From positions 1,364,001 to 1,428,000 of the forward strand of contig OU862922.1 of assembly GCA_917880885.1 (NCBI GenBank): 64,000 bases of DNA, written 5' to 3'. The translations under genes and the position numbers were made by a program. The stretch comes from Limnephilus marmoratus. Taxonomy: Eukaryota > Arthropoda > Insecta > Trichoptera > Limnephilidae. This document shows positions 11,780-22,878 of the stretch, piece by piece. The notes under the pieces are model-generated. The model was given only the letters and a program-made list of their open reading frames with translations. It had not been told where the DNA came from and made no database searches. Positions within the stretch are counted from its first letter, which is position 1. Every line of letters starts with the position of its first letter.

Positions 11780-12440
11780 GGTGGGTATGCTTACCGACCA
11801 ATAAACTCACCGTAGGTCACTCACTCCAAGTGATTCTCTACGTTTGGTGGCTTAGCAGGGGTGCCGGGACACATGGGGTGAGGTTTATCCGGTCTTGGCG
11901 GTGGATGCATCTGCCTACGAACTGTGTGATAGGCCAGATTGGGAGGGAGTAATTGAGGGAGACCTTTGAACCTTTCCAGCAGGACTATCTCAGCCCACCA
12001 CCTTGCATCGCAGTGGGAGAGATGGATTCGTACGTCCGTCACTCCCGGGGCACTGACCCCCGATTCCTACCCACCCCTATAACTTTTTGAAGTGAAACTT
12101 CTTTAACCCCCTTAGTGATTTGAATTTCGGATGAAACGGAAATGCTTCACTAAAATTTATTTGGCGGTCTTCGGTTCTAATTTAATGCGGTAAATTCATG
12201 ACTACGCGCGAGCCTCCGACAGCACAGTGGTATAAGCGCCAGACTCTCAGAGCCCAGAGAGACATCCAGCGAACGGAGGGTGTTCGAATGCTTTCAAATC
12301 AAAATAAAAAATTTCATTCTGATATCTTACTCTCCTCCCTTTACTAAAAAGACCCTCCACACATCTTCCCCAAAGATGACATAGGCCCCAAGGGAAATTA
12401 TTTTCAGGGCCTCCTGTGTGGACCTAATATTAAAAATACA
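11780..12440 (+). repeat. SINE-B, split by an insertion
   Basis: A SINE-like element of about 400 bp seen many times in the window. Its body (11780-12083) has landmarks CTACGTTTGGTGGCTTAGCA, CAGTGGGAGAGATGG and TTCCTACCCACCCCT. Its 3' end (12333-12440) has AAAAAGACCCTCCACACA, GATGACATAGGCCC and GGGCCTCCTGTGTGG. About 250 bp of unrelated sequence separates the halves. No clear pol III box A/B pair was found, so the SINE class is inferred from size, copy number and the A-rich end. Confidence 0.75.
12084..12332 (+). mobile_element. Insertion in SINE-B: repeat C head plus tRNA-like segment
   Basis: Starts TGAAGTGAAACTTCTTTAAC, matching the end of repeat C (31220-31490 and 56393-56675, opposite strand). 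Near 12210-12300 it carries a tRNA-like pair of boxes, CAGCACAGTGGTATAAGCG and GTGTTCGAATGC. It may be a third tRNA-derived retroposon. Confidence 0.5.
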
Positions 12441-13049
12441 AAAAACTTGCAAGAAAAATGTTTTTGTTGGCAGTGAAAAAAATATCATGCTCAATACATG
12501 GTTAGGTTAGGTTAGGGTTTGATATTATTTGCTGATAGGTCTTGTTCTACTTGCTGACAACAAGTGGCTTCTCAACTATATTTTCCGGCAAAAAACATTT
12601 CATAGCTGATCAAAACCTCAATAAAACCAGCTGACCATTTAAACAATAGCCTAGCCAAAGTTAGTTTACACTCAGACACCTAGTATTAACACTAACAGTA
12701 CATAGTGAACTGTTAACGAACCAGGCAACTACTCTAAATGAATTGAAACTCATCAAGGGAGCACCCAGTACTACTGTTAACTGGGTAATGCCACTTCAGG
12801 AGACACATGCAGCTTTTGGGAGTGTAAAACACCATCAGTCTAAACGAATATTCAATTAAAAAATATCTTAATTGAATAATCATTTAGATTTTTATAAAAA
12901 GTTAATAGTTCCATATGAATAAATTCGGATATATGTATCCGAGACGTTATCCAGGTTACAAACCAATTCTTAGAATGATTGTTTCCAATAAAAAGGGTAG
13001 TTGCCTCAGTTGCCTGTAAAACGGATAAAGAATTAGTTGAAGATAATAT
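12441..13049. other. Non-coding stretch, no gene seen
   Basis: Contains a TTAGG-type run at 12500-12519. No other feature recognised. Confidence 0.5.
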
Positions 13050-13443
13050 TACAGACATATGTTCACCGTTTGTCTCATTTTCGACTGTTGACATTCAGTG
13101 TGTTAAAAAGAGGGGCAGCATTATATGTTTAAGAACAAGATCAAAACAATCAGCGCGTTGACATTTGAAGTTTTTGACTTTTTGGAATTCACTCACTACT
13201 CAATATTATACTTATCACAATATTCCTTCAGCTCTTTCAGAATATGAGAATTCGTTCCATACAAAATGTATGAGGAAAAGAATTTTCTTCATAACTTTTT
13301 TTCGTGAATTTTTCCGGTATTTTAATAGCTATTCTTCTATTCTGAGCGAAGACAAATCCAACAAATCAAAGATCATAAAAATCGGTCCAGCCGTTCTTGA
13401 GTTATAAATGGCGTAACTAAACCGACTTTGTTTTATATATTAA
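13050..13443 (-). mobile_element. Non-autonomous Helitron, 5' part
   Basis: On the minus strand this matches the 5' two-thirds of the Helitron at 51390-52008. It begins TTAATATATAAAACAAAGTC and shares the blocks GAATTCCAAAAA, GTCAATGCGCTGATTGTTTT (in slightly diverged form) and AACAGTCAAAAATGAG. The 3' end is missing, and the 5' tip is interrupted by the MITE at 13444. Confidence 0.65.
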
Positions 13444-14063
13444 CAGCCTTACTCATCATCGCAAAATAAGATTACACCTCGGAGCAAGAGCGGGTTAGGT
13501 GAAATTGTTACTCAACATGGTGGGTTAATCGCGCGCATGCGCGTGTTTTTACCGAGTCGCTGTACCGGGAGATGTAGTAGCTGTCAGAATTTAAACCACC
13601 CGATCACCAGGGTTAACTCAGTACCCCGTGCGTTGTAACTGACGAAATGGCGAACTTTTATGAGAATCTTGACATTTTGAACGGAGCTTTGGCAAATATT
13701 AACCGTATTCGCAGCATTCATGCACCACGGCCACGGAAAAGGTTTTAAAAAGGTACGATCCATTTGCGGCACTCACGGAAGGAGATTTTAGGTGTCTAAA
13801 TATAGATTTACCAAAGTCAACGTTGTGTTGACGCGTGTTGACGTATGAATAAACGTGAAGTTGGCAACACGCCGCGAAATGCTAAATTGGTCGCGTTTTT
13901 GAGCTTTGGAGCAGTGTTGCTACCGTAAAAAAATCATAACAGCTGTCGAGAAACATTATGATGATGAGTAAACACTTTTACCCTGAGCAGTGTAAGCTTA
14001 CTCCACTGTATAGCTACAGAGCCGCTACAGAGCCGTGGTACGGTTTTATGATGAGTAAGGCTG
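13444..14063. mobile_element. MITE with TAA target duplication (620 bp)
   Basis: The inverted ends are CAGCCTTACTCATCAT and ATGATGAGTAAGGCTG, 16 bp and perfect. TAA flanks both (13441-13443 and 14064-14066). It was inserted into the 5' tip of the Helitron fragment at 13050-13443, so it is younger. PIF/Harbinger-like by its duplication. No transposase frame. Confidence 0.8.
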
Positions 14064-14104
14064 TAAGAAGCTAACAAATTCGTCATAAATATTTTTATGC
14101 TAAC

Positions 14105-14315
14105 TGTCCGGAGACCGTTGGACTACGGCATCTCCAATGGGGGTATATTGTGAGGCTGAAGGGAGAGGAGAAGGCACGTAGATGGGTAAGAGGAAGGTTG
14201 GGAAGTACCTGGCTATTCAGACCTGCTTACCAAAAACATTTCAGACAACGTTTAAATACTGAAAGGTGATCGATCATTCACCAGGGTGATACTGAGAGTT
14301 AGTACCTACGAGTAT
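14105..14315 (-). repeat. SINE-A body fragment
   Basis: Minus-strand match to the body of SINE-A (CAGGTACTTCCCAACCTTCC, GCCTCACAATATACCCC). The tRNA head is absent, and the copy is clearly older than the one at 14946. Confidence 0.7.
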
Positions 14316-14748
14316 ACACTACTATCGAAATACTACCGCATCCTGTAAAATCATTCTCCAATGTAGGTTCAGCATTAAATCTCGTTGATGAAATAGTGTT
14401 TGTATGATTTATAAGATCCGTTTTAACAGACTAAATCATTAATTTAGAGTAATGAAGGCCCACAAGACCCGAGGAGCGTTGGGTTGTTATTCACTGAATT
14501 TAGACCGGCTCAAATTACACAGATTTTACTGTAAGATTTAAACGAAGATAGAAAAATAAAGAATGCGTTCATTTTTTATTAGCCACGTGAAACAATCTTT
14601 TATAAAGTACGCTTAGAAAACTTTTTATAAGCTCCACTAAATACTTAGATCGGCGAGTAGAGGCGTTACGAAATTTGTGTAGATTGTTAGGTCAACCCAA
14701 TTATTACCCACAATATCATTTGCATAATGCAAAAATTCAAAAAGACCT
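14316..14748. other. Non-coding stretch, no gene seen
   Basis: No repeat or coding region recognised. Confidence 0.4.
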
Positions 14749-15410
14749 GTCGAGCGATTCTATATCTTTTGTGGGATCTCCTGTCAGATTGTGTGATTTT
14801 CTATGGCTGTGTGTTTTTTTCTATGGGCCGATGTCAGATTTCAACTGTTAGCTGTCACAAATCGGGGAAAATTGGCCTGATACCCATAGAAAAAGCGATT
14901 GACGGCAAATAGAAAATCACACAACTTACGTGGGTCTTACCCACTGGACGACCTCCGTAGTCCAGTGGGTAAGACTCTTGACTCACAGTCCGGAGGTCGC
15001 GGGTTCAAACCCGGCATGCGCAAATAAATTTTATTTGATTAATTTGTGTTATTTCACAATTAATTCATTTAAAATAATATATAGTATATTTGCGGCATGT
15101 TCCAGAGTGAAAGATACTATCAGTATCGCCCTGGTGTAAGACCACCATTCAGAATTGAAACGTTGCTTGAAAATGGCTTTAGCCGTGATTGGTGACCAGA
15201 TCTGAATAGCCAGGTACTTCCCAACCTTCCTCTTCCCCACCTCCTTCCCCTCCCCACTACCTTCAGCCTCACAACATACCCCAATTGGGGATGCCATAGT
15301 CTCACTGGCTCCAGATGGGAGCAGTTGAGATTCTTGTGCGGTTATTCACTGTAAAAAAAAAAAAAAAACACAAATCTGACAGGAGATTTCAAAAAAGATA
15401 ATCGCTCGGC
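14749..15410. mobile_element. Palindromic MITE interrupted by a SINE-A
   Basis: The left arm begins GTCGAGCGATTCTATATC and has ATCTCCTGTCAGATT and TGTGTGATTTTCTATGG. The right arm is the inverse of these blocks, but the SINE splits it between CACACAA (to 14924) and CACAAATCTGACAGGAGA (from 15369). Without the SINE the element would be about 215 bp. No target duplication was resolved. Confidence 0.7.
14946..15370 (+). repeat. SINE-A, complete copy with poly(A)
   Basis: The head (14946-15022) carries TAGTCCAGTGGGTAAGAC (box A-like) and GGGTTCAAACCCGG (box B). A conserved body follows, then the 3' stem-loop (TCTCA/TGAGA outer, GCTCC/GGAGC inner), TTCTTGTGCGG and a 16-base poly(A) at 15353-15368. 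ACACAA at 14919-14924 is repeated at 15368-15373 as a likely target duplication. Between the duplication and the head lie about 20 extra bases, part of an inverted copy of the head (14934-14948 against 14961-14975). Confidence 0.85.
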
Positions 15411-15466
15411 TGATAATGGTAAAGTTTGTTATAAAGAGTTTTTATCGTTAATTTTTTGATGTGAAA

Positions 15467-15832
15467 CTGCACAAGAGTTCCAACTGTTCTCAACCGACAA
15501 GAGCCGGTGAGACTAGGGCAACCCGTATTGGAATATGTTGTAAGGCTAAATGTAGTGGGGAGGGGAATAAGATATCGAAGATGAAGGTGGGGAAGTACCT
15601 ATTCAGAACTGATCACCAAACATGTCTAAAGCCAATTCAAGCGCCGATTCAATGGTGGTACTGAGAGTATCTTCCACTCTGGAACGTACCGCAAAAATAC
15701 GATGTATTATTTTTAATTAATTAATTGCGAAATAACACAAATTAAACTAAATTTATTTGCGCACGCCTGGATTTATTCACCTTCGTATTGCTAATTGAGA
15801 GCCTTACCCCTCGACTACGGAGGCCGTCAATT
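15467..15832 (-). repeat. SINE-A copy
   Basis: Minus strand. It has the tRNA-like head (CCTCCGTAGTCGAGGGGTAA), the AT-rich linker, the TTGCGGTACGTTCCAGAG landmark and the 3' region. Diverged from the copy 100 bp upstream, so not a simple duplicate of it. Confidence 0.75.
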
Positions 15833-16567
15833 AGCTCGTTAGTAGGTTTCAACCATCGTCCTCAAACCTCTGCCCTTATATAATATGATCGAAGGGTTTG
15901 TACAAGAAAAGGGTTTCCCTGTTTCATTTTAGTATTGAGAGAGCCGAGTGTTTTTAAAGGAAGGAAAGAAGATAAAATCCCTTCGGTCTCTTCACTCTTG
16001 ACAAATGTTTCTTTTAACGTCGAGTCCAAACAACTTCAAATCAAACCAAACATAACTTGGGCGTCTTTTTCTGAAGGGTGACTTTGTTGGCAAATTAGGA
16101 TGTTCTGAATATTATTTTGGTCTATTACGAGTTCTGCTGTTTTTGTGACAGTTACACAAATGTACAATCATGTTAGAATCATCAAAAATAATAATTGCGG
16201 TTGTCTGTGCGTGAAGTCGTGAAATAATTTACTTTCAGCGAACTCAAATTTGTTGTTAATTTAAGTATCATTTTCAACAGTCATCCAAGTGATATTGTAG
16301 ATGGTTCCACGACAGTTGATCTCCCGACTTACGTACAATATGCAGTCGGCTTAGGGAAACGGTATACCTACTTACGCAAAATATAACTAAGTGTCCCTGA
16401 ATGGGTATGCGGAGAGTAGTGCTAATAACAAAAGTATAAAACATATTTTCATTCAAATGCATCAATGAAAAAACCACTAACGTATAAGTGCAAAAATTCG
16501 TTTGATATCCATATGAACTTATTATTAAATGTATTTTTGAAGTCGATTTTAGGTTTGAAATTGGTAG
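15833..16567. other. Non-coding stretch, no gene seen
   Basis: No repeat recognised. Small frames on both strands at 16274-16640 are unsupported. Confidence 0.45.
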
Positions 16568-16723
16568 ATTGGAAGGCGGGAATGGGTACCGTCGCCCCGG
16601 AAACCATTTATTGGATGACCTATACCCCAAGTGGTTCACTACGTTTGGTGACTAAGCAGGGGTGCCCGGGTTCATGGGGTGAGGTTTCTCAAGATTTTTT
16701 GTTTTGTTTTTGAATTTTTTATT

Positions 16724-16753
16724 TAGATGTATGTAAATATTTTCATACATCTA
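16724..16753 (-). ncRNA. LINE 3'-terminal hairpin
   Basis: A perfect 10 bp stem TAGATGTATG / CATACATCTA with a 10-base loop, read on the minus strand immediately before an AAATAAAAAA-type tail. Its position matches the 3' stem-loops of the other LINEs here. A role in recognition by the reverse transcriptase is inferred. Confidence 0.6.
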
Positions 16754-16899
16754 GTAGGAAAATATAAAAAATACAATTTACGAAGTAGGTACAGGAATAT
16801 TCACAACTACATTTTAAAAAAAGTATACTAAATTAAAAAGATAACTATACAAAAATACATTACAAAAGAACAAGACCTGAGAATAACATTGGTGAGTAA

Positions 16900-19299
16900 T
16901 CAAAAAATATTTTTGCTTGAGGCTTCCTTTACGGCATTTGGCAGACTGTTATAGAGTTTTTGCCCTTTATAAAATGCGCTATTTTGTGTGCACGAAAGTT
17001 TAGTTTTGGGAAGCCTAAAGTCTCCGCGTCTTCTCGTAGGATAATTGTGAACATTTTCTTGAAACATAATAGTACTCTTCAGATAATTTGGGAGCATATT
17101 ATTTTTAAGTTTATAAATCATTGTTAATGTATTATGTATTATATGTTGTTTGGTCGTCATCATATTTAAATTTTGTAACATAATTTTAACTCTTGTAAAA
17201 ATGTTGCATTTTAAAATCATCCTCATCCCCCTATTTTGTATAACCTGTAGTTTATTATGTTGGGCTTCGTTACATAGGAATAATACACTAGAACAATAAT
17301 TTAAATGCGGAGTTACAATAGAATTGTAGACAAGGCGCGATGTCTTGAGATCCAAGTTATTTCTGATCCTTTTTAGGAATCCAACTTTTTTAGCAATTTT
17401 TTTTGTTATGTATTCTAAGTGTTCGTCGAATTTTAATTTATCATCCAATATCACACCCAGATATTTAATACTGCTAACCCTTTCTATGCTTTCGTTATCA
17501 ATTTTTAGTGTTGTCTGCTCGTTTCCACCTAAGTTATCCACAATTAAAAACTTAGTTTTCGTAACATTCAATTTGAGTTTGTTTTGGTTTAGCCAAAGCG
17601 TTACATTATTTAAACCAATTTGCATTTTTTCAATGGCGTCCTGTAAATTTTTACTGGCTATGTATAATAATGTATCATCAGCAAATAGTTTAATTGCACA
17701 ATGTTTTAACACTTTGATAATATCATTCATATATATAATGAACAGCAATGGACCTAAGACAGAACCCTGCGGAACGCCTTTGTTAGTACTATGTGGTTCA
17801 GATGTTATACCCCCATATTTTGTTACTTGTGTTCTTTCTGATAGGTAATCAACAAACCACTTATTTTCTTTACCATTAATTCCAATATAACTTAACTTTT
17901 TTATTAATCTATCTCTGTCGATTGTTTCAAATGCCCGCTTTAGGTCTAGAAATACTGCAATAATTTTACTTTTTTTATCTCTAAAATTTTTCCACTCATC
18001 TATTACATAGTTAATAGCAGTTTCACAAGAACATTTATTTCTAAAACCAGATTGTTGTCGAACTAATATCTGCTTGGCCTCAATATATTCAGTTAATTGC
18101 TCCTTTACTATGTATTCCAGTATTTGTTCATATTTGGGTAAACAATTGATCGGCCTAAAGTCGTCAATTTTTTTTGGGTTATCAATTTTTGGGATGGGAG
18201 TTATTACAGATGTCTTCCAAGTTTTGGGGAATACTTCACTATTCAAAGATTCATTGATAATTTGAACCATCGATTCGCCAGTAATATTTATAGAGTCTTT
18301 GATTATATTTATTGTAATACCATCTGGGGATTCCTTCGACTTCATATTACTCAGCATCCTCTTCAAGTACGGTAAATCTATATTTTTAAACTTAAATTCT
18401 TCATCGGTGCATATTGGTTCGTCTAGTTGGTTCTCTGGATCTTGTGGAATATTTTGAATTATAAGATCTATGCTCGAAATAAAATGCTTGTTAAATTTAG
18501 TGGCTATCTTCTCTACTTCTTCTTCAGTTCCATCTGGAAAATCAAGTGACTTTACAATTTCTTTTTGTTTGCCCTTTAAGATTTCTTTAAGTGTTATCCA
18601 AAGTTTTCTTGGTTCATTCTGTTGTGTTCCTAATTTTTGCTTATAATAATCGCATTTTTGTTGTTTAATTTGTTTGGAATAAATATTACGAAATTTTTTA
18701 TATGCATTCCATTTTTCTTCTGATTGTTCCAATTTTGACGATTTGTATGCATTATCTCTTTGTTGCTGAAGGTTGTGTAATGGTTTAGAATACCATTTAT
18801 TCGTATTTTTAAACTTAACCCTTTTCATTGGCATAATTTCATTGACTGCTGTAGTCAAAATATTAACGAAGGTCTCTGCTTTGTCATTTAGGTGATTTGA
18901 TTCGGTAACTTGACAAATACTATTTTGTAGAGTTTCACAAATTTTTTTTTCATCATATTTCCTTTTATCTCTATATGTAATTTCCCTTGATTCATTTTTA
19001 ATTACACTCGTTTCAAATGTTGTTAAAATATTTTCGTGGTCTGATATTTTTGGAGTATCTACAACATTAACATTCAAGTAAAAATTATTTGTTATAACTA
19101 AATCAATAATGGTTGCTGATGTATTTGATATTCTAGTTGGTTTGGTCACAAGTTGTTTTAGTCCTAGATTATTCACTAAACTTTGGAGTCTATTACTGCA
19201 TGTATTTTTGGCTTTCGTGTCAATGTTAAAGTCACCGGTTACATAAAACATATCTTGATTTTTCATGTTTTTGGTACACCAACTTTCGAAGAAATCCAA
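16900..19299 (-). CDS. LINE ORF2: partial endonuclease plus reverse transcriptase, 799 codons open
   Basis: Non-LTR retrotransposon polyprotein. Residues 1-90 are the C-terminal part of an APE-type endonuclease, with TGDFNID (21-27), IIDLV (64-68) and SDH (86-88). Residues about 300-580 are the reverse transcriptase: ESPDGI, FRPINCLPKYEQILE, FLDLKRAFETID (about 448), NKGVPQGSVLGPLLF (about 507) and the active-site FADD (about 536). Then come LKYLGVILDDKLKF-like and SIVTPHLNYCSSVLF segments and the C-terminal NSLPNAVKEAS. There are no stops or frameshifts. The listed start is a TTG, and an in-frame TAA lies three codons upstream, so the true N-terminus is lost by 5' truncation, as is usual for LINEs. 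It sits inside a SINE-B, so it is the younger insertion. Jockey/I-superfamily style; the exact clade is not determined. It cannot be autonomous as it stands. Confidence 0.93.
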   Translation of the reverse strand: MDFFESWCTKNMKNQDMFYVTGDFNIDTKAKNTCSNRLQSLVNNLGLKQLVTKPTRISNTSATIIDLVITNNFYLNVNVVDTPKISDHENILTTFETSVIKNESREITYRDKRKYDEKKICETLQNSICQVTESNHLNDKAETFVNILTTAVNEIMPMKRVKFKNTNKWYSKPLHNLQQQRDNAYKSSKLEQSEEKWNAYKKFRNIYSKQIKQQKCDYYKQKLGTQQNEPRKLWITLKEILKGKQKEIVKSLDFPDGTEEEVEKIATKFNKHFISSIDLIIQNIPQDPENQLDEPICTDEEFKFKNIDLPYLKRMLSNMKSKESPDGITINIIKDSINITGESMVQIINESLNSEVFPKTWKTSVITPIPKIDNPKKIDDFRPINCLPKYEQILEYIVKEQLTEYIEAKQILVRQQSGFRNKCSCETAINYVIDEWKNFRDKKSKIIAVFLDLKRAFETIDRDRLIKKLSYIGINGKENKWFVDYLSERTQVTKYGGITSEPHSTNKGVPQGSVLGPLLFIIYMNDIIKVLKHCAIKLFADDTLLYIASKNLQDAIEKMQIGLNNVTLWLNQNKLKLNVTKTKFLIVDNLGGNEQTTLKIDNESIERVSSIKYLGVILDDKLKFDEHLEYITKKIAKKVGFLKRIRNNLDLKTSRLVYNSIVTPHLNYCSSVLFLCNEAQHNKLQVIQNRGMRMILKCNIFTRVKIMLQNLNMMTTKQHIIHNTLTMIYKLKNNMLPNYLKSTIMFQENVHNYPTRRRGDFRLPKTKLSCTQNSAFYKGQKLYNSLPNAVKEASSKNIF

Positions 19300-19620
19300 A
19301 AATTTTTAATGGCTTTGGTTTGGTGAGTGATCTGCCGTGGTGGGCCGGATCGAGAGAGACTGGTTGTGGTGGTCTTTCGACCTCTCCAGCCAGAATCCCT
19401 CGACCTATCGCTTTTCACCGCAATTGTAGAAGTGAATTCATATGTCCGTCACTTCGTATGACCCCCAGGTTCCTACCCACCCCTCATACCTATTTCTTTA
19501 TCAGAACTTCCTCTTCTTCATTTTCTTTAAAAAAACCTCAACACAGCATCCCCTAAGATGAAATAGGCTCTGAGGGAAATTATCTTCCTCAGGGCCTTTT
19601 GTGTACAAGTTACGTAAAAA

Positions 19621-20816
19621 AAAATAACGCACTAAAGATTATAATTTTATAATTTAAATTAGTCCTTTCAAAATTGGAAATATAATAACCGGTCATTTTT
19701 CACAGTTGAAAGCAGTAAATTTGTATGAATTAAAGTTTTGATTAAAAAGAATACTACTCCATTGAATATATACAACACTTGCCTTCCTCAGGGCTGTATA
19801 AATACACACCTACTAAAATTACAGTAAATTAGGAGACATAGTAGAGGGAGAGAAAGCATCACATTTAGAAAGGTAGTGGGTAATACAATATAAAACTTTA
19901 AACTTCAAATATAAAACTTATAAAATTACTCTTAAAAATTGTTTTTTTTTTCAATAAAAACGTACGAAACAATTTAAAAAAAAATATGGCTAAAATTAAC
20001 TGTGGCAGTTTAACTTTTTTTTTAAATTTTTTCTTTCTTATATAAATTATTCATAAAATAAAAAAAGACCACTTCTGCACTTGAAATCGTGACTTGTAGA
20101 CTGCGTTCGCCAAGCGATTTTTATACCAATATTCGTGGCAATAAAAGACACACTGAGAACACACATATTTTTGTTTCCTTTGACTTGGGGTTTTTTGTTC
20201 ATGGTTTGCTGAAAATTCTTAACTAGTTCATATTGTATTTTATGGTTGAGTAAAAAGCATAATTTATAAGCTTATATTATTGTTTCGAAGGTTATGAAAT
20301 CAATGAACAATGTTGTGAGAATAACTACATGTGAAAACATTTACAAAATGGATTGTGTTAGTTGACCTAGCGTATAAAATAATACTATGTCCGTTTTCTG
20401 GTATGTTAATCACTGCCTCTTTGGAAGATAAGTTGCACCCCCAAGTTGAATGAACTAAAACAACCCTCCGGGCTTAAAAGCTTTGGCCCACAGTTAAGTA
20501 ATATTGCGTTGCTTTCTTCATCATTTAACCCACATCAATACCCTTCCTTTCCTCTCTACGCAATCATTATTCTTCTCGCCGGTCCTCCCAACTAACGAAA
20601 TAGCTATCCGTGATGTAGATTTACTGCCTTGCTTACAAACCGCAACCAAACATCCCAACGCCTTACATTCCGTATAGCATACACAGCACACAACCCACCA
20701 GTGTAACATTACTTGTATTGCCAAGTAATAGGGCAGATCTAACTACTTATTGGAAGGTTAGTTAGTGTAGTTATCGGGGTAATATTTTAATGATTGAAGA
20801 ATCAGATAACGCTTTG
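19621..20816. other. Non-coding stretch, old repeats only
   Basis: About 20100-20220 resembles 5917-6055. About 19780-19870 weakly resembles the region just outside the hammerhead-like motif (CCTCAGGGCTGTATAAAT against ATCAGGGCAGTATAAT). No gene recognised. Confidence 0.45.
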
Positions 20817-20860
20817 GGAGGTGGGTATGGGTACCGCCGCCCCGGGAACCATTCATGCCT
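20817..20860 (+). repeat. SINE-B, 5' fragment
   Basis: GGGAGGTGGGTATGGGTACC followed by GCCGCCCCGGGAACCATT matches the 5' end of SINE-B. The rest is absent. Confidence 0.6.
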
Positions 20861-21237
20861 AGTAATGGTTGTTCCTGATGATTTTCCATCATTTTTATCA
20901 ATTTTTATGTGTAAAGAGGGTGTTAAGGGACATACTTGACTTACTTTAACCTGTGATTCCTTACTTTATTTGGAGTAAATAATTTAAATTAAATTTTGAT
21001 CTCCGGTGAATTTTTTGACGACAAACCTCTCACCCCGCCCCCAACTACTACTATTTTTACTACTACCCCCAAAACCCACTATTTTTTTATGTTTTTGTAC
21101 AAAAAACATGAAAACTGTCACCGCAGACCAAAATTTGATTTTTATTTTTTACTCCAAAAAATGTCAGGAAACACTGGTTAAAGTATGTCAAATACAACCC
21201 TCAACACTCTGCATATAAAAATGATGGAAAATCACCA

Positions 21238-21330
21238 GGTTTCAGTAGCTCAGCGCTTAGTGTTGTCCTGGTAAGACGAAGGATATGGGCTAGAGTACCA
21301 GTTGAGTCCTTTTCATTTTTTTTTATTTTT
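21238..21330 (+). repeat. tRNA-like retroposon, degenerate
   Basis: AGTAGCTCAGCGCTTAGTGT (box A-like), then TGTCCTGGTAAGACGAAGG and a decayed box B region. It shares this layout with 32905-32985. Short flanking similarity (GGAAAATCA, GGAAAATAA) suggests one family. Confidence 0.45.
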
Positions 21331-22804
21331 GGTGTCGTGTTCGATTTTATTTATTTACTTCTCTTTATAACAAATAATATTACAATGGTTTTCGTCATGC
21401 CCGTCTAATCGGCGGTTATTGTATTTTTTCAACGCACCACTTCACGAAAAATGTTTCTTGTATTATTTTTTCACGTTTTCCTATTTTTGTCACTTAAAAA
21501 GTAAACTAACAGAAAGTTAATTGACAGCCGATAAAAATAAAAATAACATGGTGACTAAGTTCCCATTTTGACCAACTGTACACATAATATGTTTGTTTCA
21601 GCATCTAGCTACACAGTAATATCTTATGTCAATTATTTCCACGGTGATTCCTTGTACCAGATTATAACAAGACCGAATATTAGCAGCGATCAATCATGAT
21701 AACAGGAACTCGACTTGTAATTAATACACATACTTCCTTACCCTGTATCCGGTACCCGCAGCTGAGACATAATAGTGATACTGGATTGTAATACACGTGC
21801 GGTATCCGATAGTTTGTCTAATTACAATAGTCCCTCATTATCCACGTGGTTAGGTTCCTGTTACGCGACGAAAAAAAACAATATAAAATTATAGGTTCAG
21901 TGAAAAGCAAGAATTCAGAGATTTCTTAAAAAGTAAAACTACCTTAAAAAGTAAAGCTCCAAATAAGTTTATCAATTGAACTACGTTCAGGTGTTTTATC
22001 AATTGAACTACGTCAATTTTAGCAACAGCAATTTTGCGGTCGAGGTGCACGAGGCCCAAAGTGCGCAAATAAACTAAATTTGCTGAAGGCGACATTAAAT
22101 TAACCCTAATATTTAAAACAAATAATTTAGGTAAGTATTTGCAGTTTATATAATATTATTGCTCGTTCCAGAGTTATCGATAGTCGGAGACTAAACCTTG
22201 TTTGAAATTTTAAAACCTACACGCCCTGTCTAGATATAAATGGTCGAAGGGGATGCTATAATCTCACTGGCTCAAGCTGCGAAAAGTCGTAACTCTTGCG
22301 AGGTTTTCGCATAAAAACATTTTTGAAAGGAATTCATTTTTGTAAATTATTCTTTCATCTCCCCAACGCGATAAGCGAAACCGTGAATGCTGAGAATACC
22401 TTTGAATCCGACTAATAAAGGTGCAAAATGATTGTAGCGAGTTTAGACTAAATAACGAGGCTAACGAGAGATGTGAATTAGCCTCAATGTGTGGAAAGAG
22501 AGACAAGTTAAAGTAGACTACGGTGTCTCTCCGTATAGAAGCTAACAAAGCAAATGCCGCAAGGAATTTGCCAATTACTCGCGCAATCACCGCGTGTACC
22601 AATTACGAACGTCTTTGGTCAAATTTACATTCAGAGTTTCATTCCTACCTACGTAATCGTGTTCTTTCAATATTTGATGTAATTTATTATGTAATAAGAC
22701 AAAAAAGGTAAACGGTGTTAAATATTCGGTAATTATAAATTATTAATAACAAATCATTAAACTGGATAAAAATTTTCTGACACGGGAGACCATTAGTTGT
22801 AAAA
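21331..22804. other. Non-coding stretch
   Basis: A small SINE-A 3' piece lies at about 22251-22290 (GGGGATGCTATAATCTCACT). ATCAATTGAACTACGT occurs twice near 21972 and 22001. No gene recognised. Confidence 0.45.
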
Positions 22805-22878
22805 ATATTATGTATTAATTTTGGTGTACCACAAGGTATAGTATTGGGCCATTTATTATTTGCATTTGCATTTACTAT
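22805..22878 (+). pseudogene. Tiny LINE reverse transcriptase remnant
   Basis: Translates as NFGVPQGIVLGHLLFAF, the conserved GVPQGxVLGPLLF block that precedes the catalytic aspartates in non-LTR reverse transcriptases. Flanking frames are broken, and no FADD was found downstream. Confidence 0.7.

Larger units (their letters stand above)
16568..19620 (+). repeat. SINE-B split by a LINE insertion
   Basis: The 5' part (16568-16694) has GGGTACCGTCGCCCCGG, CTACGTTTGGTGACTAAGCA and TTCATGGGGTGAGG. The 3' part (19322-19620) resumes with GGGCCGGATCGAGAGAGA and runs to GGCTCTGAGGG, CCTCAGGGCC and an A-rich end. The minus-strand LINE fills the gap. Confidence 0.8.

Noticed and set aside
17345..17848. 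167-codon plus-strand frame
   Set aside because: Antisense shadow of the LINE ORF2 on the minus strand.
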